Positions 1 to 7,256 of a stretch of 52,809 nucleotides of DNA are shown here, piece after piece. Each line of letters opens with the position of its first letter. Position 1 is the stretch's first letter. Where the stretch lies: NCBI GenBank assembly GCA_937925855.1, contig CALAMO010000033.1:1-52809 (forward strand), read 5' to 3'. The stretch comes from an uncultured Thiotrichaceae bacterium. Its GTDB lineage: Bacteria; Pseudomonadota; Gammaproteobacteria; Thiotrichales; Thiotrichaceae. A model generated the notes under the pieces. The model saw nothing but the letters and a program-made list of their open reading frames with translations. It had not been told where the DNA came from and ran no database searches. The translations under genes and the position numbers were made by a program.

Positions 1-88
1 CCGCCGCATCAATCGTCATCTTCCCTTTGCTGGCACGAATGTCTTCACGTATTTTGGGGGTCGTTCGGGCTTGGCTATGTATATTCAT
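1..88 (-). CDS. IS481-like transposase, N-terminal fragment (runs off the window)
   Basis: Reading leftwards from an ATG at 88, an open frame runs to the window edge. Its first residues, MNIHSQARTTPKIREDI, resemble the start of IS481-family transposases, which typically begin MNxHxxARxTPxxR before a helix-turn-helix. Only about 29 codons are visible, so the catalytic DDE region cannot be checked. No strong ribosome binding site is seen. The AT-rich stretch from 89 to about 303 would hold the element end and the promoter of the next operon, but I could not define a terminal inverted repeat. This is a family-level guess from a short N-terminus. Confidence 0.5.
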   Translation of the reverse strand, partial: MNIHSQARTTPKIREDIRASKGKMTIDAA

Positions 89-303
89 AAAACAATGTCT
101 TTTCCGGTCAATAAGCTATTCAATACTTGTCTGGCAAGGTACAGTTTACCAAAATTAGAAAGACTATGATGATTCGGGTCTAAACAGTTAGCCTTTTATG
201 TGCATTAATGATTAATTCTAGCATTTGATGATACGGCAGCGTTGTACTTTGTCAAATTCAACATCAAACTTGACAAGCCCTACACTGTCCATACAATTGA
301 GAC

Positions 304-576
304 ATGGCGCAAATCAACTGGAACCCAGAAAAGGCAATTTTCCTACAGCAAGATACAACCCGTAACAAGGTAAGTTTTGAAGATTGTGTCATTGCAATAG
401 AAGACGGCAGGGTATTAGACGATCTCCCGCACCCGAAAAAAGCCAATCAGCGCCTGCTGATACTTGAGATCAATAACTATGCGTATGTTGCACCCTATGT
501 ATTCGATGAAGAGGGGATATTCCTAAAGACCGTATTTCCCAGCAGGAAACATACCGCACAATATTTAGCCGGATAA
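304..576 (+). CDS. BrnT-like toxin of a type II toxin-antitoxin pair
   Basis: A 90-residue basic protein starting INWNPEKAIFL and ending FLKTVFPSRKHTAQYL. This layout (an N-terminal WNPEK-type strand, a central FEDCVIAIEDG helix, and a C-terminal strand with basic residues) matches the small BrnT-like ribonuclease toxins. In those systems the toxin gene comes first and the antitoxin follows within a few bases. Here the next gene starts 5 bases after the stop and encodes a ribbon-helix-helix-type protein, which strengthens the call. RNase activity is inferred from the family, not from identified catalytic residues. An IS fragment lies upstream, so the module sits at a mobile-DNA boundary. Confidence 0.75.
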   Translation: MAQINWNPEKAIFLQQDTTRNKVSFEDCVIAIEDGRVLDDLPHPKKANQRLLILEINNYAYVAPYVFDEEGIFLKTVFPSRKHTAQYLAG

Positions 577-581
577 ACACC

Positions 582-866
582 ATGCAAACAGCACCAAAAG
601 TAGACAAATACCTGGATAATGAAGAAAAAGAACTCATCGAAGCCATTGAATCAGACTATTACGAGTTTGGTGAAAGTGAACTTACTGCTGAGCGCTTAGT
701 TTTTCTCCAGCAGGCCGCTAAAAACACGGTCAATGAGCCACGCCAGAAAATTTCCATCAGGGTGCCGAAAACTGATCTTGCCCGATTAAAAGCTAAAGCT
801 TTGAGAGAAGGAATTCCTTATCAAACAGCCATCAACTCATTGATACACAGATATATATCATCGTAA
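582..866 (+). CDS. Ribbon-helix-helix (CopG/BrnA-like) antitoxin
   Basis: A 94-residue protein with an acidic N-terminal half (LDNEEKELIEAIESDYYEF) and a C-terminal DNA-binding segment, ISIRVPKTDLARLKAKALREG followed by IPYQTAINSLIHRYIS. That is the usual signature of antitoxins partnered with small BrnT-like toxins: a beta strand that inserts into the DNA groove, then two helices. The acidic N-terminus probably wraps the basic toxin. It is 5 bases downstream of the toxin gene, so the two are almost certainly co-transcribed. By family, the complex is expected to repress its own promoter in the region before 304. Confidence 0.78.
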   Translation: MQTAPKVDKYLDNEEKELIEAIESDYYEFGESELTAERLVFLQQAAKNTVNEPRQKISIRVPKTDLARLKAKALREGIPYQTAINSLIHRYISS

Positions 867-909
867 CATATACGGCTTGGCCAAAAGAGCTACGAGCATG
901 GAAAAAGAC

Positions 910-2193
910 TTATTTGATGAAATTTTTATTAGCCTTGCCCGCCCGAATCTTACCCACTGCCTTCCCATAAGGCCCAGATTCTGAGGGTGTCGCTTTAACC
1001 TGAGGCCGACTCTTGCGCACATAATTCAAAATCGAAACCGGCACCACCTTCCGCACTGGAAAGCCCGCAATTTCCCGTCGCTCGATCACATGATTCAAGC
1101 GACTCTCAATCGCACATAAATTCTTAAAATCCCCCGCCGCTACCAACGAAATCGCCTCACCCACCTCATTCACCCGCCCGGTACGGCCAATACGGTGAAT
1201 ATATTCCTCTGGCTTAAACGGTAGGTCATAATTCACTACCCGACTCAGCTTGCCAATATCAATACCACGCGCCGCTACCCCGGTCGCCACTAAATACTTC
1301 AGTTCACCCGCCTTAAAATCAGCCAATATTTTCTCACGCACCGCCTGACTGCGACCGCCATGAATCGAATCAGCCGTAATGCCGCGCTTCTCCAGCTGGC
1401 TCACCAACTTAGCGGCGGCATGTTTCTTTTCAATAAAAATCAGCGCCTGATCCCATTGTTGTTCCTTGATCAGATGGCTCAGTAACGCTGATTTGGTGTC
1501 TTTATCCACTGTGATCAACCACTGTGTAATCGACGGTGCGGCTTTCACATCCGGTGAAATGGTGACCTCAGCCGCAGGCTCTACCTTACCCACAGAAAAA
1601 CCATCGGCCAGTTCACGCACATTCCGGCTCATGGTCGCCGAAAACAATAAATTCTGGCGCACATCGGGCAAACGCTCGATAATTTTGTCTATTTTCTGGA
1701 TGAAGCCCATGTCAGCCATACGATCCACTTCATCTAAGACCAGCACTTCCAGCACATCAAAATGTACGGCGCGTTGATGCGCTAAGTCCAGTAGACGACC
1801 CGGCGTGGCTACGACAATATCTATCCCTGTAATTAAGCGCTGCTGTTGCGGTTCGGTCGCAACGCCACCGTAGACAGCCATTGAACGCAGATCCAGGTAC
1901 TTACTGTAGGCCGCAATATTGGCTTCAATTTGCACCGCCAGTTCGCGGGTTGGGGTCAGAATCAGCGCCCGAATACGTTTACCACGCAGTTTGCCGCTGT
2001 GTTTAAAACGTTCTAATAGCGGTAAGACAAAGGCAGCAGTTTTCCCCGTTCCGGTTTGGGCAGTGGCGATTAAATCCTTACCCGCGAGAATGAGAGGAAT
2101 GGCTTTTTGCTGAATAGGAGTCGGTTGGGTATAACCCCGTTCGTCAACGGCCTGTAACACCGGGTCACACAGTCCAAGGGTTGAGAATGCCAT
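910..2193 (-). CDS. rhlE: RhlE-like DEAD-box ATP-dependent RNA helicase with DEVD motif II
   Basis: A two-domain superfamily 2 RNA helicase of about 427 residues. Visible motifs in order: Q motif region PTPIQQKAIP, motif I AQTGTGKT, PTRELA, TPGR, motif II DEVD, motif III SAT, and in the second RecA domain ARGID and HRIGRTGR. A short basic C-terminal tail (KAVGKIRAGKANK) follows, as in RhlE proteins. Motif II is DEVD where the family has DEAD; the catalytic Asp-Glu and final Asp are kept. The ATG at 2193 follows the dbpA stop by one base (TGATATG) and has GGGAG 10 bases upstream, so I prefer it over an in-frame TTG at 2202. Translational coupling to dbpA is likely. Expected roles are RNA remodelling in ribosome assembly or mRNA turnover. 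Confidence 0.88.
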   Translation of the reverse strand: MAFSTLGLCDPVLQAVDERGYTQPTPIQQKAIPLILAGKDLIATAQTGTGKTAAFVLPLLERFKHSGKLRGKRIRALILTPTRELAVQIEANIAAYSKYLDLRSMAVYGGVATEPQQQRLITGIDIVVATPGRLLDLAHQRAVHFDVLEVLVLDEVDRMADMGFIQKIDKIIERLPDVRQNLLFSATMSRNVRELADGFSVGKVEPAAEVTISPDVKAAPSITQWLITVDKDTKSALLSHLIKEQQWDQALIFIEKKHAAAKLVSQLEKRGITADSIHGGRSQAVREKILADFKAGELKYLVATGVAARGIDIGKLSRVVNYDLPFKPEEYIHRIGRTGRVNEVGEAISLVAAGDFKNLCAIESRLNHVIERREIAGFPVRKVVPVSILNYVRKSRPQVKATPSESGPYGKAVGKIRAGKANKNFIK

Positions 2194-2194
2194 A

Positions 2195-3619
2195 TCAGCC
2201 AATCTCCCGTGCCTTAACTACCCGCCCCTTAACCTTGCCCCGCATAAAATAATTTAACGCCTTGCCACTCACTTCCCGCTCAATCGCCACATAGCTAAAC
2301 GTGGCCAAGATATTAATCTTCCCAATCCGTGCGCCGTCTAATCCGGCATCTTTAGTCAGCGCACCCAATAAATCACCGGGCCGCAGTTTATTCTTTTTGC
2401 CCGCATCCAGCTGCAAAGTGGTCATCCCGCTTTGCAAACTAAACCCGGGCTGGCGCGTTAAACTATCGGCGCTTTCACTATCAAACTGTTTTTTCTGATA
2501 ATCCTCAATCGCCAGTAAACGTCCAACTTCCGATTCAGTCAGTAGACTTAACGCCATCCCGGTTTCCCCGGCCCGCCCGGTACGCCCAATGCGGTGCACA
2601 TAGATTTCCGGGTCGTGCGGTAACTCATAGTTAATCACCGCCGCCAGCGCTTTAATATCCAGCCCGCGCGCCGCCACATCGGTCGCCACTAACACGGCAC
2701 AGCTTTTATTGGCAAAGCGCACCAGGGTTTCATCACGTTCCTGTTGCTCCAGGTCGCCGTGTAACGCTGCCACGTCAACCCGGTTGGCGCGCAAGAATGC
2801 TGTTACCTCATGGCACTGAACTTTAGTACGGCAAAACACCACCGTGCTTTCCGGCTGGTAGTGTTCAAATAAGGCCAGCAGGGTGTCATGGCGCTGTTGT
2901 GCGCTATCTTCACTGTGTGCCACCTCATAAAAATGTTGTTCAATCACATCGGTATTATGCTCAACGTCTACTTTTACCGTGAGCGGGTCTTGCTGAATCG
3001 AGCGGCACATCTTTTTAATCGCAGTAGGGTAGGTGGCGGAAAATAATAAGGTCTGGCGCTGCGCTGGGATATTGCGCACGATGTGGTCGATTTCTTCCTG
3101 AAAGCCCATGTCCAGCATGCGGTCGGCTTCATCCAGCACCCATGTTTTTAGGCCTTTGAGTTCCAGCGTTTCGCGGCTGAGATGATCTTTAATGCGGCCG
3201 GGTGTGCCAACGATAATATGCGCACCGTGCTGTAGTGAGTCGGCTTGCGCACGTAACGGTTTACCTCCGCATAACACCACCAGCTTAATATTAGGAATAC
3301 AGCGGGCGAGTCGACGCAGTTCATTGGCGACCTGATCGGCTAATTCACGGGTGGGGCAGAGGATTAAGGCCTGCACACCAAAAAAGCGTGGGTTGATACC
3401 CTCCAGTAAACCGAGGCCAAACGCAGCGGTTTTACCACTGCCGGTTTTGGCTTGTACGATGACATCTTTACCTGCCAGTATCGCGGGCAGGCTGGCCTGC
3501 TGCACCGGGGTTAGCGTGTCGAAACCCAGCGATTTTAGGTTGTCGATTTGCGCACTGGCGAGGGGGAGGGTGTTGAAATGCGTCGTGTTTTGCGGAGCGG
3601 AATTGTCGTTGCTGGACAT
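2195..3619 (-). CDS. dbpA: ATP-dependent RNA helicase DbpA
   Basis: A DEAD-box helicase of about 474 residues carrying all core motifs: AKTGSGKT, PTRELADQ, GTPGR, VLDEADRMLDMGF, SATYP, ARGLDI and HRIGRTGRAG. It also has a C-terminal domain of about 80 residues (around RPGDLLGALTKDAGLDG and IGKINI) typical of DbpA. In the family this domain binds hairpin 92 of 23S rRNA and directs the enzyme to large-subunit assembly. I placed the start at the ATG at 3619 (MSSNDNSAP); an in-frame ATG at 3652 adds 11 residues, and neither has a clear ribosome binding site. The stop is one base from the next helicase start, so the two form an operon of RNA helicases. Confidence 0.92.
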   Translation of the reverse strand: MSSNDNSAPQNTTHFNTLPLASAQIDNLKSLGFDTLTPVQQASLPAILAGKDVIVQAKTGSGKTAAFGLGLLEGINPRFFGVQALILCPTRELADQVANELRRLARCIPNIKLVVLCGGKPLRAQADSLQHGAHIIVGTPGRIKDHLSRETLELKGLKTWVLDEADRMLDMGFQEEIDHIVRNIPAQRQTLLFSATYPTAIKKMCRSIQQDPLTVKVDVEHNTDVIEQHFYEVAHSEDSAQQRHDTLLALFEHYQPESTVVFCRTKVQCHEVTAFLRANRVDVAALHGDLEQQERDETLVRFANKSCAVLVATDVAARGLDIKALAAVINYELPHDPEIYVHRIGRTGRAGETGMALSLLTESEVGRLLAIEDYQKKQFDSESADSLTRQPGFSLQSGMTTLQLDAGKKNKLRPGDLLGALTKDAGLDGARIGKINILATFSYVAIEREVSGKALNYFMRGKVKGRVVKAREIG

Positions 3620-3757
3620 GATGCGGGCCGTCGGATAAGAAATTGTGCGCATGATAACAGGTTTTGGATTTATACAGACGGGTGTGTGACCGTGCTTTCA
3701 GAATCACCCCAGGATCAGTTATAGTGCTGACCTTATCTTCTTGTATAAGTATTTCTC

Positions 3758-4642
3758 ATGCGCCACGCCTCAACTCAGGGTTACCTGTTGGCTCTGTTCG
3801 GTATTTTCCTGTTATCACCGGATTCTTTGTTAATCCGCTTTATCGGTGATGATCCGTGGCTGATTTCAGTTTGGCGCGGCGGCCTCTGTGGGGTGATGAT
3901 TCTACTGTACAACCGCTGGTTCATCGACCGTCGCCCGCTGCGTGAACAGCTGGTGCCAGCGGGCTATTGGGCCTTTGGCATGATCGTATTAACGGCAGTG
4001 TCGCAGATCGCATTTGTTTATGCTATTGCGCATGCCAACGTAACCGATGTGCTGGTGATTCTGGCGTTTGCGCCGCTGGCGAGTGCGCTGATGTCGGCGT
4101 TGTTTCTGCATGAACGTGTGGATTTGCGCACCTGGGTTGCCACGCTGGTGTGTGCGCTTGGGCTGGCGGTATTATTTTTACAGGGGGATAGTCATAGCAA
4201 GCCTGTGGGTCTGCTGGCGGGCGTGGTTGCCGGGGTGACCATGGCCGGGCAGTTTGTATTAATGCGCGGATTGCCGCAGGTTAATTTCACCGCCAGTGTG
4301 GGTTTGGGTTATGTCCTGGGTGGTTTGGTAAGTGTGGCTGTGGCTGAAACAGTTTGGCCCGGTGACTCCCAGTGGTTACCGATATTAATTATGTGCCTGA
4401 TTGTGGCGCCCCTGCCAAATATTCTGTTTATCCTTTCGTTACGCACGATTACGGCGGCGGAGACCAGTTTGATTATGCTGCTGGAGTCGATTCTGGGATC
4501 GCTGTGGGTGTGGGCCATGGTGTCGGAAGTGCCGACTACGCAGACTATGCTGGCCGGGGTATTGATTGTGGGGACGCTGACGCTGTATGGCGTTTCGGTA
4601 GTGCGGGAACAGGTGAGCACACGGGCGCACTCACCGGATTAG
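3758..4642 (+). CDS. EamA/DMT-superfamily inner-membrane transporter
   Basis: A 294-residue hydrophobic protein with about ten predicted membrane segments, arranged as two EamA repeats. Typical signatures include the early motif DPWLISVWRG, the helix LVILAFAPLASALMSALFLHERV with the family's conserved acidic residue, and a second-repeat equivalent ending AMVSEVPTTQTMLAGVLIV. Members export amino acids, metabolites or other small molecules; the substrate cannot be read from the sequence. It is divergent from dbpA and stands alone. An imperfect palindrome follows the stop codon and may act as a terminator between it and the convergent hydrolase gene. Confidence 0.85.
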   Translation: MRHASTQGYLLALFGIFLLSPDSLLIRFIGDDPWLISVWRGGLCGVMILLYNRWFIDRRPLREQLVPAGYWAFGMIVLTAVSQIAFVYAIAHANVTDVLVILAFAPLASALMSALFLHERVDLRTWVATLVCALGLAVLFLQGDSHSKPVGLLAGVVAGVTMAGQFVLMRGLPQVNFTASVGLGYVLGGLVSVAVAETVWPGDSQWLPILIMCLIVAPLPNILFILSLRTITAAETSLIMLLESILGSLWVWAMVSEVPTTQTMLAGVLIVGTLTLYGVSVVREQVSTRAHSPD

Positions 4643-4647
4643 GATCA

Positions 4648-4679
4648 TGCACGATATAACTTATGATACTTATACCGTG
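4648..4679. terminator. Possible bidirectional terminator (imperfect palindrome)
   Basis: Arms GCACGATATAA and TTATACCGTGC pair imperfectly around an AT-rich centre between the convergent transporter and hydrolase genes. There is no strong U-run on either side, so termination is a suggestion from position and symmetry. Confidence 0.3.
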
Positions 4680-4710
4680 CCCTTAGCTGTGTAATCATCA
4701 TTTAGCCGAC

Positions 4711-5604
4711 TTATGCGGATAAATGCTTACCAAAAAATTCCAGCGTGCGTGACCAGGCCAGTTCAGCCGCTTCCTCGTTATAACGCCCGGTAGAATCGTT
4801 ATGGAAGCCGTGATTAACGCCCGGATAGATGAAGGCCTCATAGTCCGCACTATTCGCTTTTAAAGCAGTTTCATAGTCTGGCCAGCTGGCATTGACGCGC
4901 TTATCCAACTCGGCAAACTGAATCATTAGCGGGCCTTTGACCTGATTCACTAAGTCACCTTTGGCCGGTGTGCCATAGAACGGCACCGATGCATCAACCA
5001 CCGCTGGCATTGTCGCCAGCAGGTTGCAAATATAGCCACCGAAGCAGAAACCAACCGCGCCCAGTTTGTCGCTGCTTAATTCATGCGCCTTCAGCATTTT
5101 TGCTGCCGCGATAAAATCCTGCTCAATCTTGCCGCGATCCATGGATTTTTGCAGGGCACGACCTTCATCATCATTGCCCGGATAGCCGCCCAGTGTGTGC
5201 AGCGCGTCCGGTGCAAATGCCAGAAAACCCTGCTTAGCCAGGCGTCTGGCAACGTCCTTGATATAAGGATTCAGGCCACGATTCTCATGTACGACCAATA
5301 CTGCCGGTAGTTTGCCTGCGGCATTAGCTGGCTGTACCAGATAGCCACGTCCCTCGCCATTCCCTTCCGGCGAGTCAAACGTCATATAGCTGGCTTTAAT
5401 GGCTGCGTCGTTGAACGATACCTGTTCAGCCAGCGCATAATTTGGCATTAAAGCATCACTCACCACACCAACCGTTAAACCCGCAATAGCCAGACCACCC
5501 AGACGTGACATAAAGGTACGCCGGTCGATGCCACCGTGGGCATACTCGTCGTACCAGTCAAAAGCTTCCTGTGGGATAGTAATAGGTGTTATTTCAGTTT
5601 TCAT
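4711..5604 (-). CDS. Dienelactone-hydrolase-family protein with Tat-type leader
   Basis: A 297-residue alpha/beta hydrolase. The N-terminal leader has a twin Arg (residues 28-29, in IDRRTFMSRLGG) followed by a hydrophobic stretch and ALA-like cleavage region near residue 59, suggesting export by the Tat pathway. The catalytic triad of dienelactone hydrolases is visible: Cys187 in GFCFGG, Asp234 in ELDKR and His265 in GVNHGFH. These enzymes hydrolyse lactone or ester substrates; the natural substrate here is unknown. The gene has its own ribosome binding site (GGAGGG) and a 16-base palindrome about 31 bases upstream. A very similar element lies at the same distance before tctC, which suggests shared regulation with the tricarboxylate-type transporter operon. 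Confidence 0.85.
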   Translation of the reverse strand: MKTEITPITIPQEAFDWYDEYAHGGIDRRTFMSRLGGLAIAGLTVGVVSDALMPNYALAEQVSFNDAAIKASYMTFDSPEGNGEGRGYLVQPANAAGKLPAVLVVHENRGLNPYIKDVARRLAKQGFLAFAPDALHTLGGYPGNDDEGRALQKSMDRGKIEQDFIAAAKMLKAHELSSDKLGAVGFCFGGYICNLLATMPAVVDASVPFYGTPAKGDLVNQVKGPLMIQFAELDKRVNASWPDYETALKANSADYEAFIYPGVNHGFHNDSTGRYNEEAAELAWSRTLEFFGKHLSA

Positions 5605-5634
5605 TGGGCTTCCCTCCGCTAGTGGAACTCGAAA

Positions 5635-5650
5635 TTTATACCAGTATAAA
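5635..5650. promoter_or_regulatory. Putative operator TTTATACCAGTATAAA
   Basis: A perfect palindrome (7-base arms around CA) 31 to 46 bases upstream of the hydrolase start. It matches 12 of 16 bases of the element at 10465-10480, which sits 28 to 43 bases upstream of the tctC start. AGTATAAA-type inverted half-sites fit a GntR/FCD-family regulator such as the one encoded at 10653, but the pairing is inference. Confidence 0.5.
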
Positions 5651-5722
5651 CCGACTTATCAAATAATGAAGCATGCCCCTGCAATGACTATAGTTTTGTT
5701 GTTAGCAATGGAATGAGTATCA

Positions 5723-5889
5723 TTAGATTTTGAGTCGGCGGGTTTTAAAGTTATGCACGCCATCCACTATCGGCGCTTTGTCGCGATAATCACGTACGTC
5801 ACCCATCACCGCCAGTATCTGAACGCATCGCTATGGCCCTGTCCGGCAAAGCCAGTACCGTGTACCAGTACCTTGAGCTTTTTCCCCAT
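5723..5889 (-). pseudogene. Collapsed Gfo/Idh/MocA-type oxidoreductase remnant
   Basis: An ATG at 5889 overlaps the stop of the upstream dehydrogenase (TAATG), a normal coupled start. It reads MGKKLKVLVHGTGFAGQGHS then DAFRYWR before a stop. The GTGFAGQGH stretch is the Rossmann nucleotide-binding start of Gfo/Idh/MocA dehydrogenases. After a frame change, the same strand reads VRDYRDKAPIVDGVHNFKT then RRLKI and a stop at 5723, which resembles a C-terminus of the same kind of enzyme. The simplest reading is a full gene of roughly 1 kb reduced by a large internal deletion to about 167 bases. The N-terminal match is clear; the C-terminal assignment is less certain. Confidence 0.55.
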
Positions 5890-6764
5890 TACTTCTCTAA
5901 TTTCACGAAGTAATCATAAATCTCCGGCACATTGCCTTCACCCATACCGGCATCCAGAGCCGCTTGCAGATGGGACGAAGTACCTTGCGCAATCGGGGCT
6001 TGCGTCCCCAGGTCGTTTACCATCGCCAGAAAATAGCTTAGATCTTTATTCGCATTCGCAATCGAGAAGCCTAAATCACTGACGCCATCAACCGCATAGT
6101 TTTTACAGAATTGCATAAACGGCGAGTTAGACGGGCCGGTAGACATAATGTCGAACAGCTGCTGGCGATCAACTCCGGCACGCTCCGCCACCGCAAACGC
6201 CTGCGACATCGCACAGACCGTGGTCATGCCCATAAAGTTATTGATCAGCTTCGTGGTATGACCCGCACCCAGTGCGCCCAGATTGAAAACATTCTCACCC
6301 AAGACATCAAGTACTGGCTTCAGCTTATCAAACGTTGCCTGTTCGCCGGAGGCCATGATGTTCAGCAAGCCGTCTTTGGCGTGAGCTGGCGTGCGCCCCA
6401 GTGGTGCATCGAGCATACCCACACCTTTGGCGGCGAGGTCTGCGCCAATTTTGATGGTGGAGGCAGGGATCGAGGTGCCGAAGTCAATCACATCGGAGCC
6501 TGCTTTCAACCCTGACAGCAGACCATCGTCACCATAGACCAAGCCCTCAACAACCTCTGATGTGGTGACACAGAGCATCACAATATCACTGGCGGCGGCC
6601 AGTTCTTTGGCGGTATCCACTGCGTTTGCGCCACGGGCGACAGCGTCAGCGGCTTTCTTGCTGCTATTCATCACGGTGAGTTCAAAGCCATTGTTTTGCA
6701 GGCATTCCACCATGTTGCCGCCCATAAGACCGAGGCCGATGAAGCCAATCGTTGGTTTGCTCAT
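5889..6764 (-). CDS. NAD(P)-dependent beta-hydroxyacid dehydrogenase (3-hydroxyisobutyrate dehydrogenase family)
   Basis: A 291-residue enzyme with the N-terminal cofactor motif GFIGLGLMGGNM (residues 7-18) and the catalytic Lys172 in GAGHTTKLINNF. The substrate loop reads DAPLGRTPAHAKDG instead of the common DAPVSGG; a GRTxxxA loop of this kind occurs in sulfolactaldehyde reductase YihU. The substrate is therefore probably a small sugar-acid aldehyde rather than 3-hydroxyisobutyrate. Family members are also reported, as far as I recall, to reduce the alginate monomer DEH in vibrios, which would fit the alginate genes nearby. It is downstream of a TTT transporter operon and has an AGGA site 8 bases before the ATG. 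The exact substrate is inferred. Confidence 0.85.
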   Translation of the reverse strand: MSKPTIGFIGLGLMGGNMVECLQNNGFELTVMNSSKKAADAVARGANAVDTAKELAAASDIVMLCVTTSEVVEGLVYGDDGLLSGLKAGSDVIDFGTSIPASTIKIGADLAAKGVGMLDAPLGRTPAHAKDGLLNIMASGEQATFDKLKPVLDVLGENVFNLGALGAGHTTKLINNFMGMTTVCAMSQAFAVAERAGVDRQQLFDIMSTGPSNSPFMQFCKNYAVDGVSDLGFSIANANKDLSYFLAMVNDLGTQAPIAQGTSSHLQAALDAGMGEGNVPEIYDYFVKLEK

Positions 6765-6816
6765 ATTTTGATTCCTGAAAGTCGTTGTTGTTTAAGAATG
6801 TTTAATTAAGATGTGC

Positions 6817-7254
6817 TTATGCCGACTGGCGCTCATGCACCATTAGCTGTTCAAATGCCAGCGCGATCCAGCCGCTGATTAACATATCAAACCACTGCTC
6901 CACGCCGCTACAGGCAACCACCACATGGCCATACACAAAGGAGCCATAAAACGGCAGATCGCCGTCACGCAAAGACGATGGATGCTGCGTTTGCAGCACG
7001 ATATTCGCCTGGGCGTTACGCCAGGCCTGTTCGGCTTTATTGCGCGCGAAGTCATCGAAGGGATGCTCCCATGGCTCTGCGCTAAGGATTGATTCCTGAT
7101 ACAGGATCGCATCAGTAAAATCGGACTCCCACGGCTTGATGCGGGGATCCATAATCACGATGTGCAGTGCTTTGCGGTTAGTGCGCTCAAACAGTGATTC
7201 AATCGAAGGCTTTACCAGTTCGACAGCCTGTCGTGCGATTTCTTTGTGATTCAT
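6817..7254 (-). CDS. Uncharacterised 145-residue protein of the TTT operon
   Basis: I do not recognise this protein with confidence. It is soluble, with no signal peptide, and moderately acidic. The middle and end (ARNKAEQAW around residue 70, then GDLPFYGSFVYGHVVVACSG and a Trp/Asp-rich helix) loosely resemble the GlcG/HbpS fold, where a conserved KA helix precedes a glycine-rich strand and a final helix. Such proteins often accompany catabolic operons. The ATG lies 2 bases beyond the tctA stop, so translation is probably coupled and the function tied to the transporter or to the dehydrogenase that follows. The GlcG-like suggestion is weak. Confidence 0.7.
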   Translation of the reverse strand: MNHKEIARQAVELVKPSIESLFERTNRKALHIVIMDPRIKPWESDFTDAILYQESILSAEPWEHPFDDFARNKAEQAWRNAQANIVLQTQHPSSLRDGDLPFYGSFVYGHVVVACSGVEQWFDMLISGWIALAFEQLMVHERQSA

Positions 7255-7256
7255 AG

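Noticed and set aside
264-446. Reverse-strand open frame over the toxin gene
   Set aside because: It is antisense to a well-supported toxin gene and has no ribosome binding site or family match.
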